A stretch of 64,000 nt of DNA from the NCBI RefSeq assembly GCF_048268305.1, contig NZ_JBLWVT010000005.1, forward strand, positions 310,001 through 374,000, written 5' to 3'. The notes below the pieces were generated by a model, which worked only from the letters and a program-made list of their open reading frames with translations, had not been told where the DNA came from and searched no databases. Of this stretch, positions 27,881-37,582 are shown piece after piece. The translations under genes were made by a program, and so were the position numbers. Within the stretch, counting starts at the first letter, position 1. Each line of letters starts with the position of its first letter. The stretch comes from Pseudodonghicola sp048268305. Its GTDB lineage: Bacteria; Pseudomonadota; Alphaproteobacteria; Rhodobacterales; Rhodobacteraceae.

Positions 27881-28480
27881 TCACCCCGCCTTGCGCGCCA
27901 CCAGATCGACCAGCGCCGACAGGCCCGAATGCCCCGGCCCCTCGTCGATCTCGCGGTCGTAATCCTCAAGCCGCAGGATCTCCCAACCGGCGAAGGCGCC
28001 GCGCAGCAATTCCTCGGTATACATATGCGCCGGATTGCCCGGGCCCCCGGTGCCATAGCCCACCTGCCTCGGCGCATAGCCGTGCAGCAACAACAGACCG
28101 CCCGGCGCCACCGCCTGCGCCATCCAGTCGAACAGCTTGGCCCGCAGCTCCGGCGGGGTGAATTGGATGAAGACGCCGACCACAGCGTCATAGGGCTGGC
28201 TCCAGTCCCAATCCTCGATCCCGGAGTGATGGACATCGACCGAAACGCCCTTCTCCGCCGCCAGCGCACGGGCCTTCTCCAGCGCCACCGACGAGGCGTC
28301 GAAGGCCGTCACCCGATGCCCCAGCCCGGCCAGATGAACCGAATTGCGCCCCTCGCCATCGGCGACACAAAGCACCCGCGCCCCCGGCGCCAGCATGCCG
28401 GCCTGCGCCCGGACGAAATCCGCCGGCTCAACCCCGAACAGATACCCCGGCTTGGCGTAACGCTCGTCCCACATCGACAT
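27881..28480 (-). CDS. Class I SAM-dependent methyltransferase
   Basis: 199 residues starting MSMWDERYAKPGYLFGVEPA. SAM-binding motif I is VLCVADGEGRNSVHLAGLGH, followed by VTAFDASSVALEKARALA and a C-terminal LLLLHGYAPRQVGYGTGG. It resembles the TehB/thiopurine-type small methyltransferases; the substrate cannot be told from sequence. Start at 28480. It lies downstream of, and on the same strand as, the radical SAM gene, about 70 bases apart, and may share its SOS-controlled promoter. Confidence 0.8.
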   Translation of the reverse strand: MSMWDERYAKPGYLFGVEPADFVRAQAGMLAPGARVLCVADGEGRNSVHLAGLGHRVTAFDASSVALEKARALAAEKGVSVDVHHSGIEDWDWSQPYDAVVGVFIQFTPPELRAKLFDWMAQAVAPGGLLLLHGYAPRQVGYGTGGPGNPAHMYTEELLRGAFAGWEILRLEDYDREIDEGPGHSGLSALVDLVARKAG

Positions 28481-28547
28481 CCCTGCCCTCCGATCTTCAG
28501 CTTTCTCAAGGGGATATGGGCGAAAACCCGACCGCTTCAACCGCCAG

Positions 28548-29627
28548 TCAGAACAAAGACAATTGATCACCCTTCTGCGGCGGCACCTTGAACAGATCAC
28601 AACGCAAGGCGGGCACCGCACGATCCAGCCCCAGCCGTTTGGCGGCGGCGCGGAACCGCTGGGCGATCAGCCTGGCATATTCGCCCTCGCCCCGCATCCG
28701 ATGGCCCCAACGCGGATCGTAATCACGCCCGCCATGCATCTCGCGCAACCTGGCCATGACGCGGGCGGCCCGGCCCGGTTCATGCTCGGCCAACCACTCC
28801 TGCCACAGTTCCGACACCTCACGCGGCAGTCGCAGCATGATCCAGCTCGCCGCATCCGCCCCCGCCTCGGCCCCGGCCTCGAGGATCGCCTCCAGCTCGT
28901 GATCGGTCAGCGCCGGCACCACCGGCGAGACCATCAACCGCACCGGCACGCCGGCCTGCGTCAGCCGCCGGATCGCCGCCAACCGGCGCGCCGGCGCCGG
29001 CGCCCGCGGCTCCATCCGCCGCGCCAGCCCGGGATCCAGCGTGGTGACCGAAATGCCGACCCGCACCAACCCCTTGGCCGCCATCGGCGCCAGGATGTCC
29101 AGATCACGCTCCACCATCGCGCCCTTGGTGACGATGGCGACCGGATGGTCGAAGTCCGCCAGCACCTCCAGCACCGCGCGGGTCAGGCCACGGTCGCGCT
29201 CCACCGGTTGATAGGGGTCGGTATTGGTCCCCAGGGCCAAGGGCGCCACCCGATAGCGTTTGGCGCTCAACTCCTGCCGCAACAGCTCTGCCACCTGCGG
29301 TTTCGCCACCAGCCGGGTTTCGAAATCGAGCCCCGGCGACAGCCCCAGATAGGCATGGCTGGGCCGCGCGAAACAATAGACGCAACCATGTTCGCAACCG
29401 CGATAGGCGTTCACCGACCGGTCAAAGGGCAGATCGGGCGAGCGGTTGAAGCTGAGGGCACTGCGCGCCACCTCCTCCCGCACCTCGGTGCGAAAGCCGG
29501 GGCGCGGCTCGGGGATATCCCAGCCGTCCGCCTCCTCAACCCGCGCCAGATCGAACCGGCCGGCCTGATTGCTGGCCACCCCGCGCGCGCGCCGGCGTGC
29601 CTGATCTATGGGAATTTCGAGACTCAT
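28548..29627 (-). CDS. PA0069-family radical SAM protein
   Basis: 359 residues. The radical SAM cluster motif is CEHGCVYC in NAYRGCEHGCVYCFARPSHA, with GTNTDPYQPVERDRGLTR and IVTKGAMVERDLDIL downstream, the pattern of the PA0069 family (related to spore photoproduct lyase-type proteins). The reaction is not established. The start at 29627 follows a good SOS box at 29641-29655, suggesting DNA-damage control. Divergent from the corrinoid protein gene. Confidence 0.88.
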   Translation of the reverse strand: MSLEIPIDQARRRARGVASNQAGRFDLARVEEADGWDIPEPRPGFRTEVREEVARSALSFNRSPDLPFDRSVNAYRGCEHGCVYCFARPSHAYLGLSPGLDFETRLVAKPQVAELLRQELSAKRYRVAPLALGTNTDPYQPVERDRGLTRAVLEVLADFDHPVAIVTKGAMVERDLDILAPMAAKGLVRVGISVTTLDPGLARRMEPRAPAPARRLAAIRRLTQAGVPVRLMVSPVVPALTDHELEAILEAGAEAGADAASWIMLRLPREVSELWQEWLAEHEPGRAARVMARLREMHGGRDYDPRWGHRMRGEGEYARLIAQRFRAAAKRLGLDRAVPALRCDLFKVPPQKGDQLSLF

Positions 29628-29640
29628 GGGCGTCAAACTA

Positions 29641-29655
29641 GAACATAAAGAGAAC
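29641..29655 (-). promoter_or_regulatory. Candidate LexA (SOS) box
   Basis: GAAC-N7-GAAC, reading GTTC-N7-GTTC on the minus strand: the alphaproteobacterial LexA consensus. It lies 13 bases upstream of the radical SAM start codon, within expected promoter DNA. It is 146 bases from the divergent corrinoid gene. Confidence 0.6.
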
Positions 29656-29800
29656 ATTCACAATCTCCCACCGCTTGCTGCCGCGATTTCGCGCCGATGG
29701 TCGGTTGCGGCGCTGCGAATGTCGCAATTATCGCGCCCCGATCGCCGCCCCCTTGGCATCAAGAAGGGCAGACAGCCACCGCCAGCCAGGGAAGACACCC

Positions 29801-30502
<702 letters not shown>

Positions 30503-30505
30503 GCC

Positions 30506-31204
30506 ATGGTGCGGCGGCGCTCTGCCGGCCGCCCCGGGAGGCGCCCTGCCGCCAGGCTCAGCGACCGGGCCCTGACCGAAGCGGGCCTGGCGCCTCCCCT
30601 TGCCTCTCCGGCCGCCAAGCCCGGGCAAATCCTTCTGATCGCCTGCGGCGCGCTCGCGCGCGAAATCCTCGCCCTGCGGCAGGCGAACGGCTGGCATCAC
30701 CTCGACCTCACCTGCCTGCCGGCGATCCTGCACAATCACCCCGGCCGGATCGCCGAAGCGGTCGAGAGCGCGGTTCGCGCCTATCGCGGCGACTATGATC
30801 AAATCTATGTGGGTTACGCCGATTGCGGCACCGGCGGCGGGCTGCGGGCCACCTGCGACCGGCTCGGAGTCGAGATGATCCCCGGCCCCCATTGTTATGC
30901 CTTCTTCGAGGGCAATGCCCGCTTTGCCGATCGCGAAGAGGCCACCGCCTTCTATCTCACCGACTTTCTGGTCCGCCAGTTCGACGCCTTCGTCTGGCGC
31001 CCATTGCGGCTGGAGGATCACCCGGAACTGCGCGATCTCTATTTCGCCAATTACACCAAACTGGTCTATCAGGCACAGACCGATGACGCCGGCCTGACCG
31101 ACAAGGCCCGCGCCTGCGCCAGCCGGCTGGGCCTGGATTTCGAGCGCCGCTTCACCGGCTATGGGGAGCTGGAAACGACCCTCGCAGGATGGACCGGACC
31201 CTAA
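30506..31204 (+). CDS. DUF1638 family protein
   Basis: 232 residues. Family segments: ILLIACGALAREILALRQAN, LTCLPAILHNHPGRIAEAV, and YADCGTGGGLRATCDRLG with two cysteines, then PGPHCYAFFEG. The first 40 residues are basic and probably not part of the fold. Because it follows the corrinoid protein by 3 bases, a role in methyl transfer to or reactivation of the corrinoid is likely; that is inference from context. Confidence 0.8.
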   Translation: MVRRRSAGRPGRRPAARLSDRALTEAGLAPPLASPAAKPGQILLIACGALAREILALRQANGWHHLDLTCLPAILHNHPGRIAEAVESAVRAYRGDYDQIYVGYADCGTGGGLRATCDRLGVEMIPGPHCYAFFEGNARFADREEATAFYLTDFLVRQFDAFVWRPLRLEDHPELRDLYFANYTKLVYQAQTDDAGLTDKARACASRLGLDFERRFTGYGELETTLAGWTGP

Positions 31205-31212
31205 GCGCCGAA

Positions 31213-31261
31213 ATGCGCCTGCGGCGCATGCCTTCGGCGAGAGTATTTCAACAGAGAAGAA
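31213..31261 (+). repeat. REP-like repeat, copy 2
   Basis: ATGCGCCTGCGGCGCATGCC, then TTCGGCGAGAGTATTTCAAC and an AGAGAAGAAG tail. Same layout as copy 1 (13527-13575). Confidence 0.6.
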
Positions 31262-31425
31262 GGCTCAAAGGGGCGGTCCACCCCGCCATCCGGCGCGACC
31301 AGGCGGCCGGCGGGATGGCGGGGCTTCTCCTCTGACGGCCATCGGCTCTCCAGCCTGTACCGCACCGCAAGCAGAGCAAAGCTTGATTAAACTCAGGTTA
31401 ACCACGCGCGCCGGTTGTGGCCGCC

Positions 31426-31470
31426 GGGCGCAGGCACCTCTTTCTTCTCTGTAAAAATACTCAAATTCCA
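31426..31470 (-). repeat. REP-like repeat, partial inverted copy
   Basis: On the minus strand: GAGTATTTTTACAGAGAAGA followed by AAGAGG and a GC-rich part. It shares the GAGTATTT...ACAGAGAAGAA half with copy 2 but not the GC palindrome in full. Confidence 0.45.
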
Positions 31471-31512
31471 GGGCCTGTCACGGCGACGCCCCTCGATCGC
31501 CCGAACCCGCCC

Positions 31513-31923
31513 TCAGACCGCTTCGGCGGCAACCTTGCGGATGCGTTCGATCATCGCGCGCAGCCCGTTCGAGCGCTGCGCCGAGAGGTGATCATTCAAG
31601 CCCAGCCGCCCCATCTCGACGCGGGCATCGACCTTGAGCACCTCGGCCACCGGCAGCCCGTTGTAGAGCTTGCGCAGCAGGGCAATCAGCCCGCGCACGA
31701 TCATCGCGTCGCTGTCACCGTCGAAATGAAAGACGCCGCTCTCGATCACCGGATGCAGCCAGACTTGGCTGGCGCAACCGTCGACCTTGGTGGCCGGCAC
31801 CTTCAAGGCCTCGTCCAGTGGCTCCATCGCCTTGCCCTGGTCAATCACATGTCGATAGCGGTCCTCCCAATCCTCGAGAAATTCGAAATCATCGACAATC
31901 TCTTCGAATGCAGGCTGCGCCAT
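31513..31923 (-). CDS. sufE: SufE family cysteine desulfuration protein
   Basis: 136 residues. The sulfur-accepting Cys is in VDGCASQVWL, and the family helices FEEIVDDFEFLEDWEDRYRH and GLIALLRKLYNGLPVAEVL are clear. It accepts persulfide from SufS for iron-sulfur cluster assembly. No other suf gene lies in the window. ATG start at 31923. Confidence 0.93.
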   Translation of the reverse strand: MAQPAFEEIVDDFEFLEDWEDRYRHVIDQGKAMEPLDEALKVPATKVDGCASQVWLHPVIESGVFHFDGDSDAMIVRGLIALLRKLYNGLPVAEVLKVDARVEMGRLGLNDHLSAQRSNGLRAMIERIRKVAAEAV

Positions 31924-32059
31924 GTCGCTTTCCTCGGTGGTGACGTCCGATCCTGACCTATGACCCTGGCCTGCGGCTGTCCAGACCCGGCTTGCCGCTT
32001 TTCAACCGGGTCACGATGCGGTAACCGGGTGGGACAGAGCTAGAACGAGTGTGGGCAAG

Positions 32060-32581
32060 ATGCACAAACCTCTCACCGCCCTGCTGCTTGCGGGACTGAT
32101 CCTGGCCGGATGCGGCTGGCGCGATTCGCACCTCAATCCGGGCAACTGGTTCGGCAAGAGCCACACCGAGCGCGTCGAGATGACGAATCCGGAACCGACC
32201 AATCCGCTGGTGCCGAAGAAGACCAAGAAGAGCATCTTCGCCAAGCCCTCGGCGGCGGATTTGAGCCTGCCGATCGCCCAGGTCACCAAGCTGGAGATCG
32301 AGCCCACCAATACCGGCGCGATCATCTATGTCGAAGGCGTGGCCGCGCGGCAGGGTCCCTATGCGGTCGAACTGCGCGACATCAGCACGCCGGAGGAGAA
32401 GGCCGATGGCGTGTTGTCGCTGTCGTTCCGGGTCACGTATCCCAATGCGTCCACGCCCCAGGGCAGTGACTTCTCGCGCACGGTGCGGGCGGCCAAGACC
32501 CTGAGCAAGGGCAAGCTGGCGCCGATCCGCACCATCCGGGTGGTCGGGGAGACCAACGTTCAGGTAATCCGCCGGCGCTGA
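32060..32581 (+). CDS. Predicted lipoprotein
   Basis: 173 residues starting MHKPLTALLLAGLILAGCGW, with lipobox LAGC at 16-19, so predicted to be lipid-anchored. The mature part has a basic segment (PLVPKKTKKSIFAKP) and a beta-rich C-terminal domain (NTGAIIYVEGVAARQGPYAV). No domain identified. A GTG three codons upstream (32051) is an alternative start; the ATG gives a better signal peptide. Confidence 0.75.
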   Translation: MHKPLTALLLAGLILAGCGWRDSHLNPGNWFGKSHTERVEMTNPEPTNPLVPKKTKKSIFAKPSAADLSLPIAQVTKLEIEPTNTGAIIYVEGVAARQGPYAVELRDISTPEEKADGVLSLSFRVTYPNASTPQGSDFSRTVRAAKTLSKGKLAPIRTIRVVGETNVQVIRRR

Positions 32582-32628
32582 GCCTGCGGTCCCGCGCGCG
32601 CCCCGGCCCTTCGGCCGGGGACTGCGCT

Positions 32629-33786
32629 TTACAGATCGACGACGCGCACCGTCTGCCCCTTGGCCGCCAGGGCGATCTTGCCCTCGCAGAGCCTGAGCGC
32701 ATCGGCGCCGAACACCTCTTTCCGCCAACCTTTCAGCGCCGGCAGATCCCGCTCTCCGCCAGCGATGGCATCCAGATCGGCGCTGGGGGCGATCAGCTTG
32801 GCCGCCACCCCGGCGCTTTCGGTCTTGGCCTTCAGCAGCACCCGCAGCAGATCGGCCAGCGCCGGGTTCACCTGCAGTTTTTCGCGGCTGCGGTCGAGCT
32901 TTGGCAGTTGATCGGCAGGGCAGTCGATCCCCTCGCCGATCGCCTTCAGGATGCCGTCGGCGATGGCCCCCTTGCGGGCCTCGCGCAAAAGCAGGCGCAG
33001 GCCGCCCAGATCGGCATGGGTGCGCGGCTTGACCGAGGCCATCTCGACCAGGGCGTCGTCCTTATAGACCCGGTTGCGCGGGATGTTGTGGTCCTGCGCA
33101 TAGGATTCGCGAAAGGCGGCAAGCGCCCGAACGATCGCGAGGAAACGGGCCGAATTGGTGCGGGTCTTGACCCGGTGCCAGGCCTCTTCCGGCCGCAGAT
33201 CATAGGTGGCCGGATCGGTGAGGATCTCCAGCTCTTCGGTAACCCAATGGCTGCGGCCCGATTTCTCCAGCTCGGCGGCGAGATATTCGTAGATCTTGCG
33301 CAGATGGGTCACATCGGCCAGCGCATAGACCTTCTGAGCATCGCTCAGCGGCCGGCGTGACCAATCGGTGAAGCGCGATGTCTTGTCGAGCGGCTGATGC
33401 ACGATCTTGCGCACCAATGTCTCGTATCCCGCCTGTTCGCCAAAGCCGCAGACCATGGCGGCGACCTGGGTATCGAACAGCGGTTTCGGGAAGACCCCGG
33501 CATCGACCCAGAAGATTTCCAGATCCTGACGTGCGGCATGGAAGACCTTGACGACGCTTTCATCGCGGAAAAGCTCATAGAGCGGCTCCAGCGATATGCC
33601 TTCGGCCAGCGGGTCGACCAGGACGGCCGTATCATCGCTGTTGCCAGGCATGGCGAGCTGCACCAGACAGAGCTTCGAATAATAAGTCCGCTCGCGCAGG
33701 AACTCGGTATCGACGGTGACATAGGCCTTGGTGCGGGCGGTGTCGCAGAAGGCCTGAAGCTCCTGCGTGGTGGTGATCGTTTTCAT
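32629..33786 (-). CDS. rnd: Ribonuclease D
   Basis: 385-residue 3'-5' exoribonuclease of tRNA maturation. DEDD motifs: VTVDTEFLRERTYYSKLCLV (ExoI), VVKVFHAARQDLEIFW (ExoII), and DVTHLRKIYEYL (ExoIII). A first HRDC domain follows with LRPEEAWHRVKTR and LAIVRALAAFRE, and a second at the C-terminus. ATG at 33786 preferred over the TTG one codon earlier. Confidence 0.95.
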   Translation of the reverse strand: MKTITTTQELQAFCDTARTKAYVTVDTEFLRERTYYSKLCLVQLAMPGNSDDTAVLVDPLAEGISLEPLYELFRDESVVKVFHAARQDLEIFWVDAGVFPKPLFDTQVAAMVCGFGEQAGYETLVRKIVHQPLDKTSRFTDWSRRPLSDAQKVYALADVTHLRKIYEYLAAELEKSGRSHWVTEELEILTDPATYDLRPEEAWHRVKTRTNSARFLAIVRALAAFRESYAQDHNIPRNRVYKDDALVEMASVKPRTHADLGGLRLLLREARKGAIADGILKAIGEGIDCPADQLPKLDRSREKLQVNPALADLLRVLLKAKTESAGVAAKLIAPSADLDAIAGGERDLPALKGWRKEVFGADALRLCEGKIALAAKGQTVRVVDL

Positions 33787-33847
33787 CAAATGCGTTTTCT
33801 ATCGTCCTGAATTCGGTTCCGGGCGGGCGCGCGCCCGCGCCCAAACG

Positions 33848-33894
33848 CCGGATTATGAACTCATACGCTCATCGTAAACGTATTGCAAATCCGG
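33848..33894 (-). terminator. Nested inverted repeat after purN
   Basis: CCGGATT and AATCCGG enclose a second pair, ATACG and CGTAT, with an 11-base centre. It starts 22 bases past the purN stop in the sense of transcription. No clean T-run, so termination is uncertain. Confidence 0.4.
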
Positions 33895-33915
33895 AGCGTG
33901 ACGGCGCCCGAGTGC

Positions 33916-34512
33916 TCAGCCAAGCAGAACCGGAGTACGGTCGCCCGCTGCGAAACGGCGCAGCACCGCCGGATAGAGCTTGTGCTCCTGCTCAAGCACC
34001 CGGGCGGCGAGGATGTCAGGGGTGTCCCCCGGCAGCACCGGCACCCGCGCCTGGCCCAGGATCGGCCCATCGTCGAGCTCTGCCGTCACCTCGTGCACGG
34101 TGCAGCCGTGCTCGCTGTCGCCGGCCTCCAACGCGCGGGCATGGGTATGCAGCCCCTTGTACTTCGGCAACAGCGAGGGGTGGATGTTCAGCATCCGGCC
34201 ATTCCACTGGCTGACGAAACCGGCGGTCAGCACCCGCATGAAACCGGCGAGGCAGATGATGTCCGGTTCGGCGGCCAACAGCGGTTTCATCAGCTCGGCC
34301 TCGAAGGCGGCGCGATCCCCCTTGAACGGGCGGTGATCGACGAAGGCAGTGGGCACGCCGCGTTCGGCCGCCTTGACCAGCCCGCCGGCCTTGGGGTCGT
34401 TCGACAACACCAGACAGGGACGCGCGGGGTGGTCACCGGTCATGCTGTCGACCAGCGCCACCATATTCGATCCGCCCCCCGACACCAGGATGGCGACGCG
34501 CTTGTGAGTCAC
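33916..34512 (-). CDS. purN: Phosphoribosylglycinamide formyltransferase
   Basis: 198-residue folate-dependent GAR transformylase of purine synthesis. Motifs: RVAILVSGGGSNMVAL near the start, LAGFMRVLTAGFV, and NIHPSLLPKYKGLHTHARAL with the catalytic Asn-His, then DDGPILGQARVPV. GTG start at 34512 overlapping the purM stop as GTGA, so purM and purN are translationally coupled. Confidence 0.96.
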   Translation of the reverse strand: MTHKRVAILVSGGGSNMVALVDSMTGDHPARPCLVLSNDPKAGGLVKAAERGVPTAFVDHRPFKGDRAAFEAELMKPLLAAEPDIICLAGFMRVLTAGFVSQWNGRMLNIHPSLLPKYKGLHTHARALEAGDSEHGCTVHEVTAELDDGPILGQARVPVLPGDTPDILAARVLEQEHKLYPAVLRRFAAGDRTPVLLG

Positions 34513-35555
34513 TTCAGCGCCCCCTTATAGGCGACGCCCTGCCCTGCGGTGATCACGCCGATGCGGGCGACGGTTTCGCCGGCCTCGGTCAGCAGCGCCG
34601 TCAGGGCATCGGCCCGGTCGGCGTCGACCACGGCGACCATGCCGATGCCGCAGTTGAAGGTCTTCAGCATCTCGGCCTCGGCCATGCCACCCACCTCGGC
34701 CAGCCAGGCGAAGACCGGCGGCAGCGTCCAGGCATCCAGGTCGATCTCGGCGCCCAACCCCTCGGGGAAGACGCGCGGCAGGTTCTCGGTCAGCCCGCCG
34801 CCGGTGATATGGGCCAGCGCGTGCACGCCCCCCGCGCGCACCGCCGCCAGCGCCTGCTTGACATAGAGCCGGGTCGGCGTCAGCAGCACCTCGCCCAGCG
34901 AGCCTTCGGCCCAGGGGCAGGCATCGTCCCAGCCCAGCCCCGAGATCTCGACCAGCTTGCGCACCAGCGAATAGCCGTTCGAATGCACCCCGTTCGAGGC
35001 GAGGCCCAGCAGCACGTCGCCTTCGACCACCCCCTCGGGCAACGCGGCGCCGCGTTCCATGGCGCCGACGGCGAAGCCCGCCAGATCGAAATCCCCAGCC
35101 GGGTACATGCCGGGCATTTCCGCCGTCTCGCCGCCGATCAGGGCGCTGCCGGACTGCGCGCAGCCCTCGGCGATGCCCTCGATGATCCGCGCGGCCTTGT
35201 CGGTTTCGAGCTTGCCGGTGGCGAAGTAATCCAGGAAGAACAGCGGCTCCGCCCCCTGGCAGACCAGATCGTTCACGCACATGGCGACCAGGTCGATGCC
35301 GACGCCGTCGACATTGCCGGTGTCGATCGCGATCCTCAGCTTGGTGCCGACCCCATCGGTCGCCGCCACCAGCACCGGATCGCTGTAGCCGGCCGCCTTC
35401 AGATCGAAGAGCGCGCCGAAACCGCCCAACCCGCTCATCACGCCGGGACGGTTGGTCCGCTTGGCGGCAGGCTTGATCCGTTCGACCAGATCGTTGCCCG
35501 CGTCGATATCCACGCCTGCTTCGGCATAGGTGATGCCGTTCTTGCCTGTCGTCAT
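34509..35555 (-). CDS. purM: Phosphoribosylformylglycinamidine cyclo-ligase
   Basis: 348-residue AIR synthetase. MTTGKNGITYAEAGVDIDAG start, ATDGVGTKLRIAI, GGETAEMPGMY, and HITGGGLTENLPRVFP are all present. Start at 35555; the frame upstream is shadow. First gene of purM-purN. With purL, purQ, purS and purC, six purine genes lie in the window in three separate groups. Confidence 0.96.
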   Translation of the reverse strand: MTTGKNGITYAEAGVDIDAGNDLVERIKPAAKRTNRPGVMSGLGGFGALFDLKAAGYSDPVLVAATDGVGTKLRIAIDTGNVDGVGIDLVAMCVNDLVCQGAEPLFFLDYFATGKLETDKAARIIEGIAEGCAQSGSALIGGETAEMPGMYPAGDFDLAGFAVGAMERGAALPEGVVEGDVLLGLASNGVHSNGYSLVRKLVEISGLGWDDACPWAEGSLGEVLLTPTRLYVKQALAAVRAGGVHALAHITGGGLTENLPRVFPEGLGAEIDLDAWTLPPVFAWLAEVGGMAEAEMLKTFNCGIGMVAVVDADRADALTALLTEAGETVARIGVITAGQGVAYKGALK

Positions 35556-35674
35556 CGGCCGGTCCCTTTGTTCGCTGATTGCGCGCGAGTTAGTCCATTG
35601 CGCGCCACGATGCAACGGTTGGCTGCAGCCAAGGCTTGACGTCGGGCAGGATCATGATACCCAAACGCTCAGGC

Positions 35675-35750
35675 GGGCCTGTAGCTCAACGGTTAGAGCA
35701 GAGCGCTCATAACGCTTTGGTTGCGGGTTCAAATCCTGCCGGGCCTACCA
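35675..35750 (+). tRNA. tRNA with CAT anticodon, probably tRNA-Ile2
   Basis: 76 bases folding as a cloverleaf with encoded CCA. Anticodon CAT at 35708-35710 (positions 34-36) in loop CTCATAA. The D-arm (GCTC...GAGC) and T-arm (CGGGTTCAAATCCTG) are normal. The D-loop, AACGGTTAGA, resembles the lysidine-modified isoleucine tRNA of E. coli. I cannot exclude elongator methionine from the sequence alone. Confidence 0.85.
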
Positions 35751-35885
35751 AATCTTCCGGATCTCGCCGCAGACGGCCGCCTCGCCTCGGGCGATGCCAG
35801 CCCCGGTCAAGTCCCTGCCCGCCGATCCGCCCCCGCGGAATAGTCATGTGCCGGGGCGGCACATCTGCCCCGCCCCGGCCCTGTG

Positions 35886-37361
35886 TCACTTGCAGATATG
35901 CACCTCGGGCCGCAGACCGCCGTGGAAATCGCCGTCCAGCGACCGTTCGACCTGCGCGGCAAGCTGCAGCAGCAACCCGTCGTTGGCCTGTTTCGTGGTC
36001 AGATGCATCCCCAGCGGCAGCCCGTTGGGCAGCCGGCCCAGCGGCAGCGAAATGCCCGGGGTGCCGGCAAGGTTGCAGATCGGCGTATAGGCGAAGAAGG
36101 CCCAGAGGTTGCGGAACCAGTCCATCACCGAGGGGTTGTTCGACGAGGTCAGGTATTCCTGCGTGTCCAGCAGCGGCGTCGGCTTCGCGATCACCGGGGT
36201 CAGGATCACGTCCCATTCCTCGTAGAACTCGCCAAGCTGGCGCGACACCGTGTTGAAGGCGAGCTGCATGTTCGCCCGGTCGGTATAGCTGCCGTTGATG
36301 CCGGCCTCCCAGATCAGGATGTTGATCGGCTCGATCAGCCCCTGCGGCGGCCGGTCATAGCCGCGCGGCAGCAGCAGGTTGTTCACCGTCTGCGCGAAGT
36401 TGGTGATATAGCACGAGGTCTGCGCGTCATAGGAAAGCTCGAAATCGACCTTGGGCACCACCCATTCGACATGATGCCCCAGTGCGGCAAACTGCTTTGC
36501 CACGCGTTCCAGCTCGGCCACGATCTCCGGGGTGGCCTTGTGCGGGCCCCATTCGTGCGACACCGCGATCTTCAGCGGCTTCGGATCGCGCTTGATCAGA
36601 TCGAGATAGGGTTCGTCCGGGAACCAATAGGGCATGAATTCGCCCGGGGCGCCACCACGGCAGGCATCGACGAAGGCAGCGCTGTCGCGCACGGTGCGGG
36701 TGATCGCCCCCTGGGTCGAGACGACCGAACTGAAGTCCGAGGCATGGGGCGCCTGCGAGAACACCCCGCGCGAGGTCTTGATCGAAATCGCGCCGTTGAC
36801 GCCCGCCGGGATGCGCAGCGACCCGCCGCCATCCGACCCGCTGGCCATCGGCAGCGCGCCGGCACCCACCATCACGGCGGAGCCGGCGGAAGACCCGCAG
36901 CTGGTGAACTCGGTGTTCCAGGGGTTCTTGGTGGTATGCAGCGCCGGGTTCTCGCAGGAACTGCAGGTGGCGAATTCCGGTGCGGTGGTGCGGCCGATCA
37001 GGTTCAGCCCCGCCTTGCGGAACTGGCTGGTCAGGAAGCCATCCGCCGCCGCGCGGTTGCCCTGCAGCAGCATGGATCCCATCTCCTGCAGTCGGCCCTT
37101 CATCGTGGTGCAGCCGGTATCCTTCACCAGGAAAGGGATGCCGGCGAAGATGCCGTCAAGATTGGTGCCGTCGACGAGAGGGTCTTTCACCGCATCCTCG
37201 AAGATCTCCAGCACCCCGTCGATCTCCGGATTGACCTTGGCAACCGCCTCGGCCGCCTGGGCGGCAAGCTCGGCCGGGGTCACCTCGGAATTGCGCACCA
37301 GTTCGGCCAGACCCAGAGCGTCCTGAGCGAACCATTCATCCCAACTCATCACTGTTGGCAT
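35886..37361 (-). CDS. Amidase signature family enzyme
   Basis: 491 residues. Ser-Ser-Lys triad: Lys in GIPFLVKDTGCTTMKG, the cis-Ser in FTSCGSSAGSAVMVGAG, and the nucleophilic Ser in GSDGGGSLRIPAGVNG. C-terminal PICNLAGTPGISLPLG. Hydrolyses an amide; substrate not readable. Start at the ATG at 37361 with AAAGGAAG upstream. It is the last gene downstream of the transporter/aminotransferase set but is separated from it by 221 bases with a 15-bp hairpin, so it may be its own unit. Confidence 0.88.
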   Translation of the reverse strand: MPTVMSWDEWFAQDALGLAELVRNSEVTPAELAAQAAEAVAKVNPEIDGVLEIFEDAVKDPLVDGTNLDGIFAGIPFLVKDTGCTTMKGRLQEMGSMLLQGNRAAADGFLTSQFRKAGLNLIGRTTAPEFATCSSCENPALHTTKNPWNTEFTSCGSSAGSAVMVGAGALPMASGSDGGGSLRIPAGVNGAISIKTSRGVFSQAPHASDFSSVVSTQGAITRTVRDSAAFVDACRGGAPGEFMPYWFPDEPYLDLIKRDPKPLKIAVSHEWGPHKATPEIVAELERVAKQFAALGHHVEWVVPKVDFELSYDAQTSCYITNFAQTVNNLLLPRGYDRPPQGLIEPINILIWEAGINGSYTDRANMQLAFNTVSRQLGEFYEEWDVILTPVIAKPTPLLDTQEYLTSSNNPSVMDWFRNLWAFFAYTPICNLAGTPGISLPLGRLPNGLPLGMHLTTKQANDGLLLQLAAQVERSLDGDFHGGLRPEVHICK

Positions 37362-37409
37362 CAGTCTTCCTTTCGATGTCTCAGCCAGCACCCCGGCGGG
37401 CACGGACGC

Positions 37410-37445
37410 CAGGGGCCGCCCCCGAGAGCCCGGGGGCGGCCCCTG
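37410..37445 (-). other. Perfect 15-bp hairpin upstream of the amidase gene
   Basis: CAGGGGCCGCCCCCG and its exact reverse complement flank a 6-base loop. It is about 50 bases before the amidase start and about 140 after the HDAC-like gene stop. No T-run follows. Candidate terminator or attenuator. Confidence 0.55.
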
Positions 37446-37582
37446 CGCATGATCTGCCATTCTCTCGCCGCAGTTAGAAGCCACCGCCGCTCTCGCCAGA
37501 CGATTTTGCAGAACTTTGTGCGATTTCGTCCCCGGCTGCGCCGGAAAAATGGTTCAAATCGGCAGTGTCGGGCGACAGGCGG

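Larger units (their letters stand above)
31205..31512. other. Intergenic stretch with facing repeats
   Basis: No protein-like frame. It holds a REP-like copy and a truncated relative in opposite orientation (31213-31261 and 31426-31470), with about 165 bases of GC-rich, then AT-richer DNA between them. Confidence 0.5.
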
